From positions 16,182,501-16,246,500 of the forward strand of contig NC_088311.1 of assembly GCF_910592395.1 (NCBI RefSeq): 64,000 bases of DNA, given 5' to 3'. The notes under the pieces were generated by a model. That model was not told the origin of the DNA. It searched no databases and saw nothing but the letters and a program-made list of their open reading frames with translations. The position numbers were made by a program, and so were the translations under genes. How positions within the stretch are numbered: the stretch's first letter is position 1; every line of letters begins with the position of its first letter. Shown here one piece after another: positions 23,920 through 34,200 of the stretch. Origin of the DNA: Lineus longissimus. Lineage: Eukaryota > Nemertea > Pilidiophora > Heteronemertea > Lineidae.

Positions 23920-25245
23920 AATGAAATGGCCAGGGCCATTGTACTCACCTTTTGTGAAGGGAAGATGGATGAAGCATTAGCATAGTTTTAAATGTAAGAA
24001 AGAAATGAAGTAATGTTTTACAATGAAATTACATGAGCGATAAAATAATGCGTAAGTTGAATTTAATTGAGGTGACTACAGGTATGACAAAGCAGAGTAG
24101 ACAATTTTGTGATCTGACCAGTAATTGTCTATTATATCGACCAAGTCAATAGTGGCAGATGGAGTAGGATTGGTGAATACAAGGTCCAATTTGGACAGGT
24201 TAATTAATCCTGCAGTTGCCTAGGTTTAGACTATGACATCCCACTTAGCAGCATTTCAAGGCACCCTTAGGGGAGAGTCCACTATTAACATTTGGGGCCC
24301 TGCTGGCCAAACTGAGAATCAGAAAAAGACTGCAGTTTAGTCTAAGAGTATAGGGGTACATTCGTACCAAGTTAGGGACCTGTAGCTAAAGCAGTGACAA
24401 AACATCATTGTAAAATGGCGGTGCCATAGGAAAACTTTGACCTCTGTGACCTTGAGAAGTAGGTCAAATCAAAAACCCACATTTGTGAAATGTATCCTTG
24501 CTAGGAGTACCTACCATAAAAATGTTATAAAAAATCAGAACACTATTAAACGAGCAATCAAACATTTTAACTTTGGACATTAAATTTGACCCCCGGGTGG
24601 CCAAACTAAGAATTTTTCAAGATGCCCGCCTGGCACCCATATTGGCTATCACATTTGATAAAAAATCAAGGATTTAGTAGAGAGTACATAGATATACATC
24701 CAGATCAAATTTGGTTGCAATCCGATCAATAGTTTCGGAGTAATAGTACTGTGTTTATTTTTCAAGATGGCTGCCTGGCGGCCATATTTGATGTCCGAAC
24801 GGCCAAAATTTTAGGGGTGGAATAGAGAATCCCCAGATACATGTCCACACTGGTTTAAAACCTTCTAGCTAAAATAGATAGGAAACATGCTACTGTTCAG
24901 TGAATCAGCAAACTTTGACCTCTGTGACCTTGAAAAGGAGGTCAAATCAAAAACCCGGAGGATATATGATGCACCTTTGCTAGAAGTACCTACCATATTT
25001 TTTTCAAAATTTCCCGACTACTATTAAGGGAGATATTGCATATTTTCACTTTTAACGTTTGGCCCTCTGGTGGCCAAACCATGAAACGAATCAGATTGAA
25101 ACTTGGTCTCCAAGGTGTCATTACATAAGGGTACATGTGTACCAAGTTTCAACTCAATAGCTTTAACAGTTACGAAACGTGCCCTGCTAACGGACGACGA
25201 CTACGAGGGACGACGGACGCCACGGTATGGGATAGGTGAGCTAAA
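23920..25245 (-). repeat. Dispersed repeat family A, copy 5
   Basis: Same ends as copy 4 (aatgaaatggccagggccattg ... gataggtgagctaaaa), with the terminal hairpin partly deleted. The last ~330 bp (24916-25245) are nearly identical to 23160-23520 of copy 4, differing by a few substitutions and lacking the expanded GAC run. AGGTCA-type motifs lie at 24438 and 24916. Confidence 0.65.
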
Positions 25246-25370
25246 AAGGACTTGGCTAAAGTTATCCTACCGTTTGATGGTTACTTTGAGCCTAAAAAAC
25301 CCGTCAAAATTTATATTACCAAGTTTCAAAAAAAAGGACACAAACTGCTAACGAGGGTGTAGCAGAATTC

Positions 25371-26510
25371 ATGACTGACTTAAGGCGCTTGGCGAAACTT
25401 TGTGACTTCGGTAAAAAGGAAGATCACATGCTTTCGGTGCAAATCTCGAACGGGGTTCGCGATGAACACCTTAAACGTAAATTGTGGGACGAAGACCTCA
25501 CGTTGAAACAGATAATCAAAAAATGCCAAACAAACAAACTGAGAGCAGAGAACTTCAAACCCAAAGACAAGGATGTCAATGCAGTCCATTACAGTCGTGG
25601 ACGAGGCAGATCACATTCTGGCCAAGGACGTGGTGGTCATCATGATTACAGTCGTGATCGTGGTAGTTATCGCGGTCATGGAGAACAGAGTCATGGTCGT
25701 GGTCAGAGTCGTGGCCGTGGTAGAGGACATGTACATCCGTCTGATCCATGTACACGCTGTGCTACTGTTCATGCACCCAGGAAGTGTAAAGCCTATGATC
25801 AACAGTGTAGATTTTGCCAGGCCTACGGACACTTTGAGAAGTGTTGCTTCAAAAAGAACAAACAAGTCCATTTTCTTGACGGTGGCGCTCACGGTTACCA
25901 AGAAGAGACTTATATGTATGAACCAGTTGATGAGATGAACTCTCTTAACATATATTCTGTAAATACAAATAAGAGTAATGGTGATGGAGATCAGTGGACG
26001 GTTATCCTAAAAATACCATACGAAAATGGCCGAGGGGCGGTACAAATGAAAATTGACACTCAAGCACATTGCAATATATTGTGCAAGTCTTCTTTTGATC
26101 AGCTATTGCCTACTGACTCCACCATCACAGCATTTGGTAATGGCTTAGTAGAACCCATAGGTCGAACCAATTTTGAGGTTGTCTTGAAAGGTAAAACTTA
26201 CCTACTGCAGTGTGAAGTTGTTACTGGCAAAGTTCCAAATCTGCTTAGAGCTACTGATAGTGAAAGACTAGATTTGGTCAAAAGGGTTTACAGCACAGGC
26301 AAACAGAGTAAACTTGAAAATGGTCATGCTAAACCCCAGGTCAAGAGTAATGTTGAGCCTCAGATGCCTGATGATAAACATGTGAAGTCAAATGTACAGG
26401 GTAAAGAACAGAGCAACCCAGTCAGAGATAGACCATTGTTTGATGATGCATTTTTGAAGAGAATACCTAATTTGGATAAGGTACCCCAATGCATTTTAGA
26501 TATTGTATTA
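25371..26510 (+). pseudogene. Gypsy gag-protease region
   Basis: Open from 25371. The gag C-terminus reads MTDLRRLAKLCDFG. Then come an RG-rich linker (RGRGRSHSGQGRGG and others) and a zinc-knuckle region with CTRC followed by CRFCQAYGHFEKCC. An aspartic-protease-like segment follows with MKIDTQAHCNIL, where the usual D-S/T-G triad reads D-T-Q. The upstream gag (25246-25370) is in another frame: YFEPKKPVKI is legible but the frame breaks in an A run near 25330. The frame is open to 26510, where SINE-like sequence begins. The gag frameshift, altered protease motif and missing RT mark it as dead. Confidence 0.65.
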
Positions 26511-26657
26511 TACACGCCGGTCACCGATCCAAAGGTTGACCGTGCTCAACGTTGCTTAACTTCCACTCTGGGGCCAACGCGCCAACCACTGGGCCATAAA
26601 GGAATTCCCTCATGGCCGGCGGGTTAAGCCGTGCCATATACCTGGGGGTACTATACA
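26511..26657 (-). repeat. SINE-like unit with tRNA-like and 5S-like parts, copy 1
   Basis: Read on the minus strand it has a tRNA-type A box (TGGCCCAGTGG) in a tRNA-like 5' segment, then a segment resembling the 3' half of 5S rRNA (gaagttaagcaacgttgagc ... tttggatcggtgacc). It matches 26778-26924 almost exactly. No A-rich tail is evident. Confidence 0.5.
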
Positions 26658-26777
26658 TCATTCCCCCCTTTGGACAGAGATGGATCGTCTGCGATCCTAC
26701 TTAGCACTTCATGCGTCTCAGTACCGAACTACAAATTCAGAGCTCGCATCGCGTGGGAAGGTCTGCCAGATGTATTG

Positions 26778-26924
26778 TACGCGCCGGTCACCGATCCAAA
26801 GGTTGACCGCGCTCAACGTTGCTTAACTTCCACTCTGGGGCCAACGCGCCAACCACTGGGCCATAAAGGAATTCCCTCATGGCCGGCGGGTTAAGCCGTG
26901 CCATATACCTGGGGGTACTATACA
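26778..26924 (-). repeat. SINE-like unit, copy 2
   Basis: Near-identical to 26511-26657, same orientation, with about 120 bp of unrelated sequence between. The pair as a whole interrupts the Gypsy pol frame, and GATAT occurs on both outer sides (26499 and 26925), a possible target duplication. Confidence 0.5.
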
Positions 26925-27107
26925 GATATCATAAAGGAATTTCAAGATAGATTTCCTGAAGACAGGGTAGGTAAAGTACCTGGTGAATGGCATCTCAGTT
27001 TAGACCCAGAATTTAAAGATGGTCCAGTCTCATATGGTTCTAGACCTGCTGCAATTAGAGAGCCTACTAAAGCACAGTTAGACTATTTAGAGAAAAATGA
27101 TATTTTA
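26925..27107 (+). pseudogene. Gypsy pol fragment (N-terminal edge of reverse transcriptase)
   Basis: Frame reads IIKEFQDRFPEDRVGKVPGEW, then SRPAAIREPTKAQLDYLEKN, which is the linker and first motif before the RT palm in Gypsy elements. It stops at the junction with an unrelated exon near 27107. No YxDD motif is present. Confidence 0.6.
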
Positions 27108-29119
27108 ACCTTGAGTCACTGCTGGAACGTACAAAGAAACTAATCCATGATCTCGGTGGTGATGAAAATAAGAATGAGGAAGCGGACCTCTGCCGGGATT
27201 TTACCGACTGCTTTCATCCATTTGCTGGACTGGAAACCAACTGGCTGCAGGTCAAGTATTTTTTTAAATGCAGGCACATACATACCTCCAGTAAGCATTC
27301 TGCTAGGTACATCTTTTGACCCATAACCTCATAAAAAGACTGGCATTGTGCATCAGAAGCAGAAATTGGACACATTCGAGTATGTCCCCATCGCTGATAC
27401 CTTGAAAGAAGTTCTGAAAGATGAAGATGCTCGAAGACATTTGTGCGTACCGAACTAGGGAGCACGACGATGGTGTTATGGAGGACTTCCGAGATGGGGA
27501 GTTCTACAAGACGCATCCAGTTCTGAAGGATCCAGACTCTATAAACATTTTGCTGTATTTCGATGAAATGGAAACAACAAACCCGCTGTCCCCCAAGGCT
27601 GGCATGCATAAACTTGGGATTTTCTACTATTCTCTGAAGGATTTACATCCAGTACTTCAGTCTTGCTGAGGAAGTAAGTTCCTTTTGGCCACTGTCTTTC
27701 AAGGCACATAAAGCATTATGGAATGGACGCAATTCTATCGCCCATTGTGCACGACCTCAAACTACTTGAGTCGGAGGGAATTTCTATCGCTACCAGTGAA
27801 GGTGAGGCCAGAATACGTGTGATACTTGGCCAGACAACTGGCGATAACCTTGGTTTGCATAGTTTGCTTGGCTTTGTAGAGAGTTTTTCTGCAAACTATC
27901 CCTGCAGAACATGTTCCATCGCAAGGGAAGATGCCCAGTCTGCTACAACAGAAAATGTATCCCTGCTCAGGACTAAAGAAACGTATGAAGAGGACTTGCA
28001 AGTTGATGATGTTTCCTTGACAGGTGTGAAGAGGGATTCCATTCTGAATCAGCTCAAGTCGTTCCACGTGATCGACAACTATGCATTTGATATAATGCAT
28101 GACCTGTTGGAGGGTGTGTGCCTCATAGAAGTAAAATTGACTCTGCAAGTGTTGATCAACCAGGAACTGATCACACTCGATGAGTTTAACATTTGCCTGA
28201 CCAGCTTCGACTACGGCCACACAGAGTTCACGAATAAACCGTGTATTGTGACAGAGGCATCTCTTAACAGACCTCTTTCTGCAACAGGCCAGAAAGCCAT
28301 TCAGTCATACTTCCTGGTGAGATACTTCCCTATCCTTGTTGGCGACCGGGTCCCTGCAGACAACGAGAACTTATTACTGATCAAGATGCTGCTAGCCTGT
28401 ATGGATGTGATTTTTGCACTAAGTGTCAGCTTGGATGAAACCGACTTCCTTGCCCGATTGATAGATGAACATCATCAGCAATTTCTTACACTGTTCCCGG
28501 AACGACATCTTCTTCCAAAACACCACCACATGGTCCATTATCCAGCAGCAATGAGAGCACTTGGCCCCCTTATCAACTTTTCTAGCATAAGGTTTGAGGG
28601 AAAACACAGATTTTTCAAACAAATTGCTTAGATCACGCATAACTTTAAGAACATTCCAAAGACAATGGCCCGTCGACATCAGATGACACTGTCTGACCTG
28701 TTGCTAAACAACCAAGTGCTGAAACTGAAACCAGTTGAATGTGGGAAAGGCTCGCTGGCACCATTGGCTGACTTCGCTCACTACCAACAGGTAATAGTTG
28801 AGGAAATCGGACTTCCTCTGCAGGCTGATGTATTCTCTGCATCATCTGCAACTTCATACGGTGTGAAATATCGACCAGGGATGATGGTAGCCTTAGAGAT
28901 AGATCAAGATGGAAATGTCCAGTATGGAAAGATAGACTATGTTGTTGTCAGTGATGAATTGGTCTATGTCTGTGTCTAATGTTGGCAAACCTTGCGGTTC
29001 GATGACCATTTTCACGCATATGCAATTGAATGTTCAGACCCTTCACATGTCGAATGCCTATCAGTTCGAAATCTCCTCGATTACCATCCCTTCCATGCCA
29101 TCAAATCTTATGTCGATGA

Positions 29120-30032
29120 TGTGGCGAAGTTGCCTTTTCTTTTTTGGACACCTTGTCGCCTATTTTAAGGTAGGCCTATATTGGCAAGCTGGTTGAAGTT
29201 GAGAGTTTTTATGGCAACATGAATTATGTGCGTATTACATCAGTAATGGACTTTCCTATAAATATTATAAAATTGTGCTTTAGAAGTTGACTCTCTGTAG
29301 GAACACTGTTAGGTGATTCAGGAGGAATAAGGATTCAACTAGGCCTGTTGTGATTTGTGCTGGAAACTCCCTGTTATGAAATGTTTTGGGGTATGAGCTA
29401 ATGTGGGGTGTGTGAGCAGAAGGCTGGGTCACTTTGGAAGTCACCGAGGACCGAGCAGGACCTGTTTTACGGAAGGAGCTCCGACTTATATCCTGGCGTT
29501 GGTGCCGCTGTGACTGCAAGACTGCAGTGTACCGTTCTTGGCGTTGGTGCCGCTGTGACTGCAAGACTGCAGTGTACCGTTCTTGGCGTTGGTGCCATAC
29601 GAGTCGTAGTGAAACGCGGCTAGACCACTGTCGTGGACGTGGTCAGAATCTGTTCCTGGCGTTGGTGCCGTTAATATCCTTTTCAATATCTTCCTGCCTG
29701 AGGACATACCGGGTCGAAGCACCCAATTCCTGCACTGTGTCTCTTCGAGGTTCGGCCAGCCGAATGTCATCCTGTGTTTATAATAATTCGTTGCTCATAC
29801 CCCCACCGGAACTGTCCCTTTGATATTGCTGAACACTGAACACTTGTCTCCAGAAGAATTTTTGGACTGTTGCTAGAAGTAGTAGTAATGTGCTCATATG
29901 AACTATTTTTCTTGGGTTTTTAATATTCGTTATCTACGTTTATTCTTGTAAATAATCACTCAGTTTATTTTAACCAGCTTTTGTTATAATTCTTGCCCGG
30001 AGGTACCGATAGCCTTGATGCACTTTGTCACA
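29120..30032 (+). repeat. 5' LTR (913 bp)
   Basis: TG...CA unit. It contains a local tandem duplication (29516-29605) of a ~45-bp module (ggcgttggtgccgctgtgac...) that is single in the 3' LTR. It is otherwise near-identical to 32723-33723, so the insertion is fairly young. Confidence 0.9.
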
Positions 30033-30260
30033 TTTGGAACCAGAAGTGGGGTTCCTCTAGTCAAGAATTTTTTTTTCCTTCTGTGTATTTAGGTGTGTCC
30101 ATTTCCGTTGTTTCTGCGTGGGGTGTTAACTTCACCCATTTGGTATCTTCATCCAAGCTCCTCACCTCGAGAAGCCTGTTATTTTTCATAAGTTTCAGGT
30201 GGACAGCATGCTTGTCTTGACAGTAATTGTGTGTATTCGTGTTGTATAATAACTGTATGA

Positions 30261-31447
30261 ATGATGTTGCCTAAAGGTGTGGATAAGCTTACAGTCGGTG
30301 ACCTCCGGAAGCTTTGTGAAGAAAGAGGTATCGCTCATGAAGGTTTAATCAAGGGACAATTGATTGAAGCCTTGAAGCAGAAGCAGCATGAGCTGCAGGT
30401 AGATTTAGCCATTAGGGCTGGTCTTAATCCGGCCACGTGTTAGGTGGTTTTATGCATTCTACTCCAAAGGGAGATGATGAGCCTGACGGTGTGTCAGGCA
30501 TGGCTGGTGTGCAGGGTGAGGTAAGGCAAAATTTGAATTTGCAGGTTAGGAAACTCGAACTTGAGATGGAGCTCGAACGTGAGCGGGTGAGAGTGCCTGA
30601 GAGAGAGATAGAACATGAGAGAATGAGAGAGAGAGAGAAATTAGAGTTTGAAGCTGAAAGGGCGAGAGATATGTTAGAGTTTGAGAAAAGTAAACTTGAG
30701 TTAGAGAAACTGAGAATGAAGCATGAATTCGAGATGTTAGATCGGACTGAGCATGAGCGAGAAGTCGAACGAAAGCATGAGATTACGATGAAAGACAAAG
30801 AGTTGTCCAAGGAAGAAGCCAAGGGTAAATTGTCCACTGGTGAGAGAGGACCCAAAATCCCAAAACTTGATGCTGATGATGATATCGAGGCATACCTCAG
30901 AACGCTTGAACGGCTGGCAACCGCCAATAGCTAGGCGAGAGACACGTAGGCGCCAAGATTGGCAGCAGTGTTGACTGGGAAAGCGCGTGAGGCATACGCG
31001 TTAATGCGTGTCGGTGACATTGAGTTTTACGACAAAGTTAAACTAGCAGTGTTAAAGAAGTATCAACTTAAATCGGAGGCATACAGGGAAAAATTCAGAT
31101 CATCCAATAAGAAGTCTGACGAAAGATTCCAAGAATGGGGTACTCGTGTAACACAGTACTTTGACCGTTGGTTGGAGATCAATGAAATAGCGGACTTTGA
31201 GGGTCTGAAACAATTAATAGTCGTTGAGCAGTTGACTAACCTCCTTTCTCCAGATTTACAGGTGTGGATTAAAGAGAGGAAGCCTTTAACCGCAGAGAAG
31301 CTAACTGAACTTGCTGAGCTGTATGTTACCTCAAGAAGGAAGAGCTTCAGTGGTGGTACTGGCAAGGATGGGCAGAGTAAGGGTAAGGTGCAGAGGTCAA
31401 ATGGTAAATTTTTTACTAATACGTCCCACAATGGTGAGGGGCACTAA
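30261..31447 (+). pseudogene. Gag of the LTR element: SAP-like N-terminus, coiled coil, SCAN-like capsid segment
   Basis: 30261-30443 encodes a SAP-type motif (LTVGDLRKLCEERGI, LIKGQLIEALKQ). 30437-31447 is one continuous frame except for TAG at 30932 and TAG at 30947. It begins with a highly charged coiled coil (MELERERVRVPEREIEHER) and then a retroviral-gag/SCAN-like helical region (FRSSNKKSDERFQEWGTRV, YFDRWLEI, LSPDLQVWIKERKP). The SAP piece is in another frame, so there is also a shift near 30440. Both stops sit in GC-flanked triplets where TGG would fit. The C-terminus is cut by the insertion at 31482. Confidence 0.7.
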
Positions 31448-31481
31448 GTGAAATTACCTGCTACTCTTGTCATCATAACCC

Positions 31482-32090
31482 TTAAAGCGCCGAATTAACA
31501 AAATCATATTACCCCTGAGCGCCGAATTAACCGAGCATTTTTGAAAATGATTAATAACAACGTTATTTTTGTTACTAACACCATGGAATGTACTGATGAT
31601 TTTATACAAATGGTAATTCCCGTCGATTTTTGTGACATTTCCCGCCAAAATTTACTAATTAGGGGTTAATTAGTGCAAATACCCATAATCAACAAAAATA
31701 TGGCCAGAACATACCTCCATCAGCTTTTTATACCTCCCTTGGTATTTTAATATGAAGTCTGGGTCTAAATACATCGTTTCCATCCGATTCCTGGTCGAAG
31801 CATCCGTCTAATTAGTCGTAGCAGCGCTAATTACTCCTGATGACGTCATTCCCGCGAAAATGGGGCTTCAAGTTTTTGATAAAATACTCAAAAGCTTGTA
31901 TAGAAACTTGAAATTTGTTCGATGCCATTTTGTGCTAAGCATCACTGTCGAAGTACCAAAGAGCGTACATGCACACTCACTGCCATCTCTTAGCAGACAG
32001 GTGGAACTAAATGTCTGCTGTCGACGATCGTCGCCTCTGGCGCTTTCCCCCTTATGTCGACGATCGTCGCCTCTGGCGCTTTAAGGGTTA
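31482..32090. mobile_element. MITE-like insertion (about 610 bp) inside the gag zinc-knuckle region
   Basis: Bounded by inverted repeats aacccttaaagcgcc (31485-31499) and ggcgctttaagggtt (32076-32090). The left end repeats a gcgccgaattaac word twice and the right end repeats a ~30-bp module (gtcgacgatcgtcgcctctgg) twice. It splits gag: the frame ends soon after 31447 and the zinc-knuckle remnant GHYSKDCTK resumes at about 32093. No coding capacity. A clean target duplication could not be resolved. Confidence 0.55.
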
Positions 32091-32092
32091 AG

Positions 32093-32546
32093 GGCCATTA
32101 TTCCAAAGATTGTACTAAAGCAAAGCCAACTTCGTCAGGAGCTAGTTCCAAAAAGGGGACTGGCTTGTTGTGCCTTAGCCCGTCGCGACCAGGATTTGTG
32201 GAGCATGACAAGTTCATTATAGATGGGTTTGTGAATGGCCTGGCGACGACATTGTTGATCGACACGGGATGTAGCAACACCCTGGTGAATGCAGCCCTTG
32301 TTCCGAAAGATGCCTACACAGGTGAGAGCATTGACATTTTACTTGCCAATGGTATGACGGAGAAAGTCCCATTAGCCGAGGTGGTTTTGGAAACCGACCA
32401 CAACCCGTTGGTTTTGGCTGGACCGTGTCAAAGACACTAACCAGAAACTCCTCCTATGGAGTCTGATACTACAGGAATTCAACATCACTATCAAGTATAA
32501 GAAAGGGTTGGAGAATGTCGGGCCTGATTGCTTATCACGTGTGTGA
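32093..32546 (+). pseudogene. Zinc knuckle, protease and RNase H tail joined by internal deletion
   Basis: Starts with the last part of a CCHC knuckle (GHYSKDCTK), then an aspartic protease with an intact LLIDTGCSNTLVN motif. Near 32380 it jumps to TDHNPL, followed in another frame by the end of a Gypsy RNase H domain (KLLLWSLILQEFNITIKYKKG, PDCLSRV) and a stop. The whole RT and most of RNase H are missing between the two segments, and no integrase follows. Confidence 0.65.
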
Positions 32547-32710
32547 ACATGATGGTTGGGTATGTATGTTGGAGACTGTCTGACTAGTGTGTGATGGATG
32601 CATTGTGAGGTAGATGATGAAATTGTACATGTTGTGTTAGTCTTGTTTAGATATTCCTGCTGTCTGTCTGTCAAAACACATAACTGTTAGTTTAGTGTTT
32701 TGTCTTTTAT

Positions 32711-32722
32711 GGGGGGGAGGAG
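32711..32722 (+). other. Polypurine tract
   Basis: gggggggaggag directly abuts the TGTGGC start of the 3' LTR, the expected site of plus-strand priming. Confidence 0.75.
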
Positions 32723-33723
32723 TGTGGCGAAGTTGCCTTTTCTTTTCTTTTTTGGACACCCTGTAGCCTATTTTAAGGTAGGCCTATATTGGTAAGCTGG
32801 TTGAAGTTGAGAGTTTTTATGGCAACATGAATTATGTGCATATTACATCAGTAATGGACTTTCCTATAAATATTATAAAATTGTGCTTTAGAAGTTGACT
32901 CTCTGTTACATGTAGGAACAATGGGTGATATGAATAAAGACTAGTAAATGCTTTTATCTGAAACTTCATGTACATTTACACCAGGCCTTTGTACAAAACT
33001 GAAGTAAAAGCATTTGCTAGACTTTATTCATATCAGCCATTGTTAGGTGATTCAGGAGGAATAAGGATTCAACTAGGCCTGTTGTGATTTGTGCTGGAAA
33101 CTCCCTGTTATGAAATGTTTTGGGGTATAAGCTAATGTGGGGTGTGTGAGCAGAAGGCTGGGTCACTTTGGAAGTCACCGAGGACCGAGCAGGACCTGTT
33201 TTACGGAAGGAGCTCCGACTTATATCCTGGCGTTGGTGCCGCTGTGACTGCAAGACTGCAGTGTGTACCGTTCTTGGCGTTGGTGCCATACGAGTCGTAG
33301 TGAAACGCGGCTAGACCACTGTCGTGGATGTGGTCAGAATCTGTTCCTGGCGTTGGTGCCGTTAATATCCTTTTCAATATCTTCCTGCCTGAGGGCATAC
33401 CGGGTCGAAGCACCCAATTCCTGCACTGTGTCTCTTCGAGGTTCGGCCGGCCGAATGTCATCCTGTGTTTATAATAATTCGTTGCTCATACCCCCACCGG
33501 AACTGTCCCTTTGATATTGCTGAACACTGAACACTTGTCTCCAGAAGAATTTTTGGACTGTTGCTAGAAGTAGTAGTAACGTGCTCATATGAACTATTTT
33601 TCTTGGGTTTTTAATATTCGTTATCTACGTTCATTCTTGTAAATAATCACTCAGTTTATTTTAACCAGCTATTGTTATAATTCTTGCCCGGAGGTACCGA
33701 TAGCCTTGATGCACTTTGTCACA
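32723..33723 (+). repeat. 3' LTR (1,001 bp)
   Basis: Near-identical to the 5' LTR but carrying a ~130-bp insertion at 32912-33043 and lacking the 45-bp tandem duplication seen in the 5' copy. Confidence 0.9.
32912..33043. mobile_element. Small hairpin (fold-back) insertion in the 3' LTR
   Basis: Absent from the 5' LTR at the same place. Its ends are inverted: gatatgaataaagactagta near the left pairs with tgctagactttattcatatc near the right, separated by a ~55-bp loop. This is typical of a small MITE or snap-back element. Confidence 0.6.
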
Positions 33724-33993
33724 GATGACAACTACCATTATATCATTCCTAGACACCGCTAGAACTGGTATGTATACCATTTTAATATGTGAAGCAGATG
33801 AGAAAGAAGAATTTTGAAAAGCACATTTCATTCTATTTTGTAAGTACATGTTCTACACAATGCATCAACATGTACACCAGGAGTAGTATTAAAGTTTTGA
33901 CTACACTAGGTTTATATCTACTCACTATTAAGTATGCAGTGAAGGAACACCTGGCTTCGCAAATAATAATAAAAATCTTCTTTTTATTTTCAG

Positions 33994-34200
33994 AATGTAG
34001 ACGTTATTAATAGCAGCAGTTCATCAGCCATTGATGAGAATGAGATTGAGATTACAGTTGGTGATGTTCTTCCTGTGTGCGATACCAGTATGATTACATG
34101 TACCAAAAACACGTCACCACCTACTGGATCACTATTGCTTTTAGATGCCCAGCCCTCTTCCTCCAAACAACGTGAGCAGGTCACAGTACAATCAAGCAAG
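33994..34200 (+). CDS. Exon of a resident gene (Ser/Thr-rich segment)
   Basis: Flanked by a strong acceptor (ttttattttcag) and donor (gtaagt), 207 nt, phase 0 on both sides. Encodes NVDVINSSSSSAIDENEIEI and later LLLLDAQPSSSKQ. Low-complexity linker-like composition. I place it in the same gene as the next exon because frame and phase agree (33994-34200 ends in phase 0, 36176 starts in phase 0). The upstream exon is not identifiable because the retroelement and pseudogene region precede it. Confidence 0.5.

Larger units (their letters stand above)
22151..27107 (+). mobile_element. Degraded Gypsy retrotransposon with nested insertions
   Basis: Order: 5' LTR (22151-22301), primer site, family A repeat (22402-23560), about 360 bp of possible leader sequence, second family A repeat (23920-25245), gag and protease (25246-26510), two SINE-like units (26511-26924), then the N-terminal edge of reverse transcriptase (26925-27107). 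Sequence switches near 27107 to an unrelated transposase-like exon, so the RT core, RNase H, integrase and 3' LTR are absent. The element is dead. Confidence 0.65.
29120..33723 (+). mobile_element. LTR retrotransposon, complete ends, internally deleted (4,604 bp)
   Basis: Two LTRs (29120-30032, 32723-33723) begin TGTGGCGAAG and end CTTTGTCACA. The 5-bp GATGA lies on both sides (29115-29119 and 33724-33728), a clear target site duplication. A primer-binding-like sequence (tttggaaccagaagtgggg) follows the 5' LTR, and a polypurine tract (gggggggaggag, 32711-32722) precedes the 3' LTR. Inside are SAP-like and gag sequence, a MITE-like insertion, a zinc knuckle and protease, then only the tail of RNase H. 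RT and integrase are gone, so it can move only with proteins supplied elsewhere, if at all. Confidence 0.9.
27108..33763 (+). pseudogene. Transposase-like multicopy gene (tnp2/DUF4218-like layout), broken and split by an LTR element
   Basis: Pieces: 27115-27250 (LLERTKKLIHDLGG, donor gtcaag), 27421-27666 (DGEFYKTHPVLKDP, NILLYFDEMETTNPLSPKAG), 27700-28979 (GDNLGLHSLLGF, NYPCRTCSIARE, FDIMHDLLEGVC, HHHMVHYPAAMRALGP, RFEGKHRFFKQ), 28980-29119, then 33724-33763 beyond the LTR retrotransposon. I recognise these motifs from a high-copy uncharacterised fish and invertebrate family resembling plant tnp2-type transposase genes. Breaks: in-frame TGA at 27667, a frameshift near 27705, TAG at 28629 and TAA at 28977. 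The LTR element lies about a dozen codons before the natural stop; the frame resumes after the GATGA duplication and ends at TAG 33761-33763. Non-functional. Confidence 0.6.

Noticed and set aside
26511-26924. 5S rRNA or tRNA genes
   Set aside because: Only partial, diverged internal-promoter similarity; two dispersed copies inside a retroelement fit SINEs better.
29434-29823. 129-codon frame in the 5' LTR
   Set aside because: Lies wholly inside the LTR and is inflated by the 45-bp tandem duplication; no domain.
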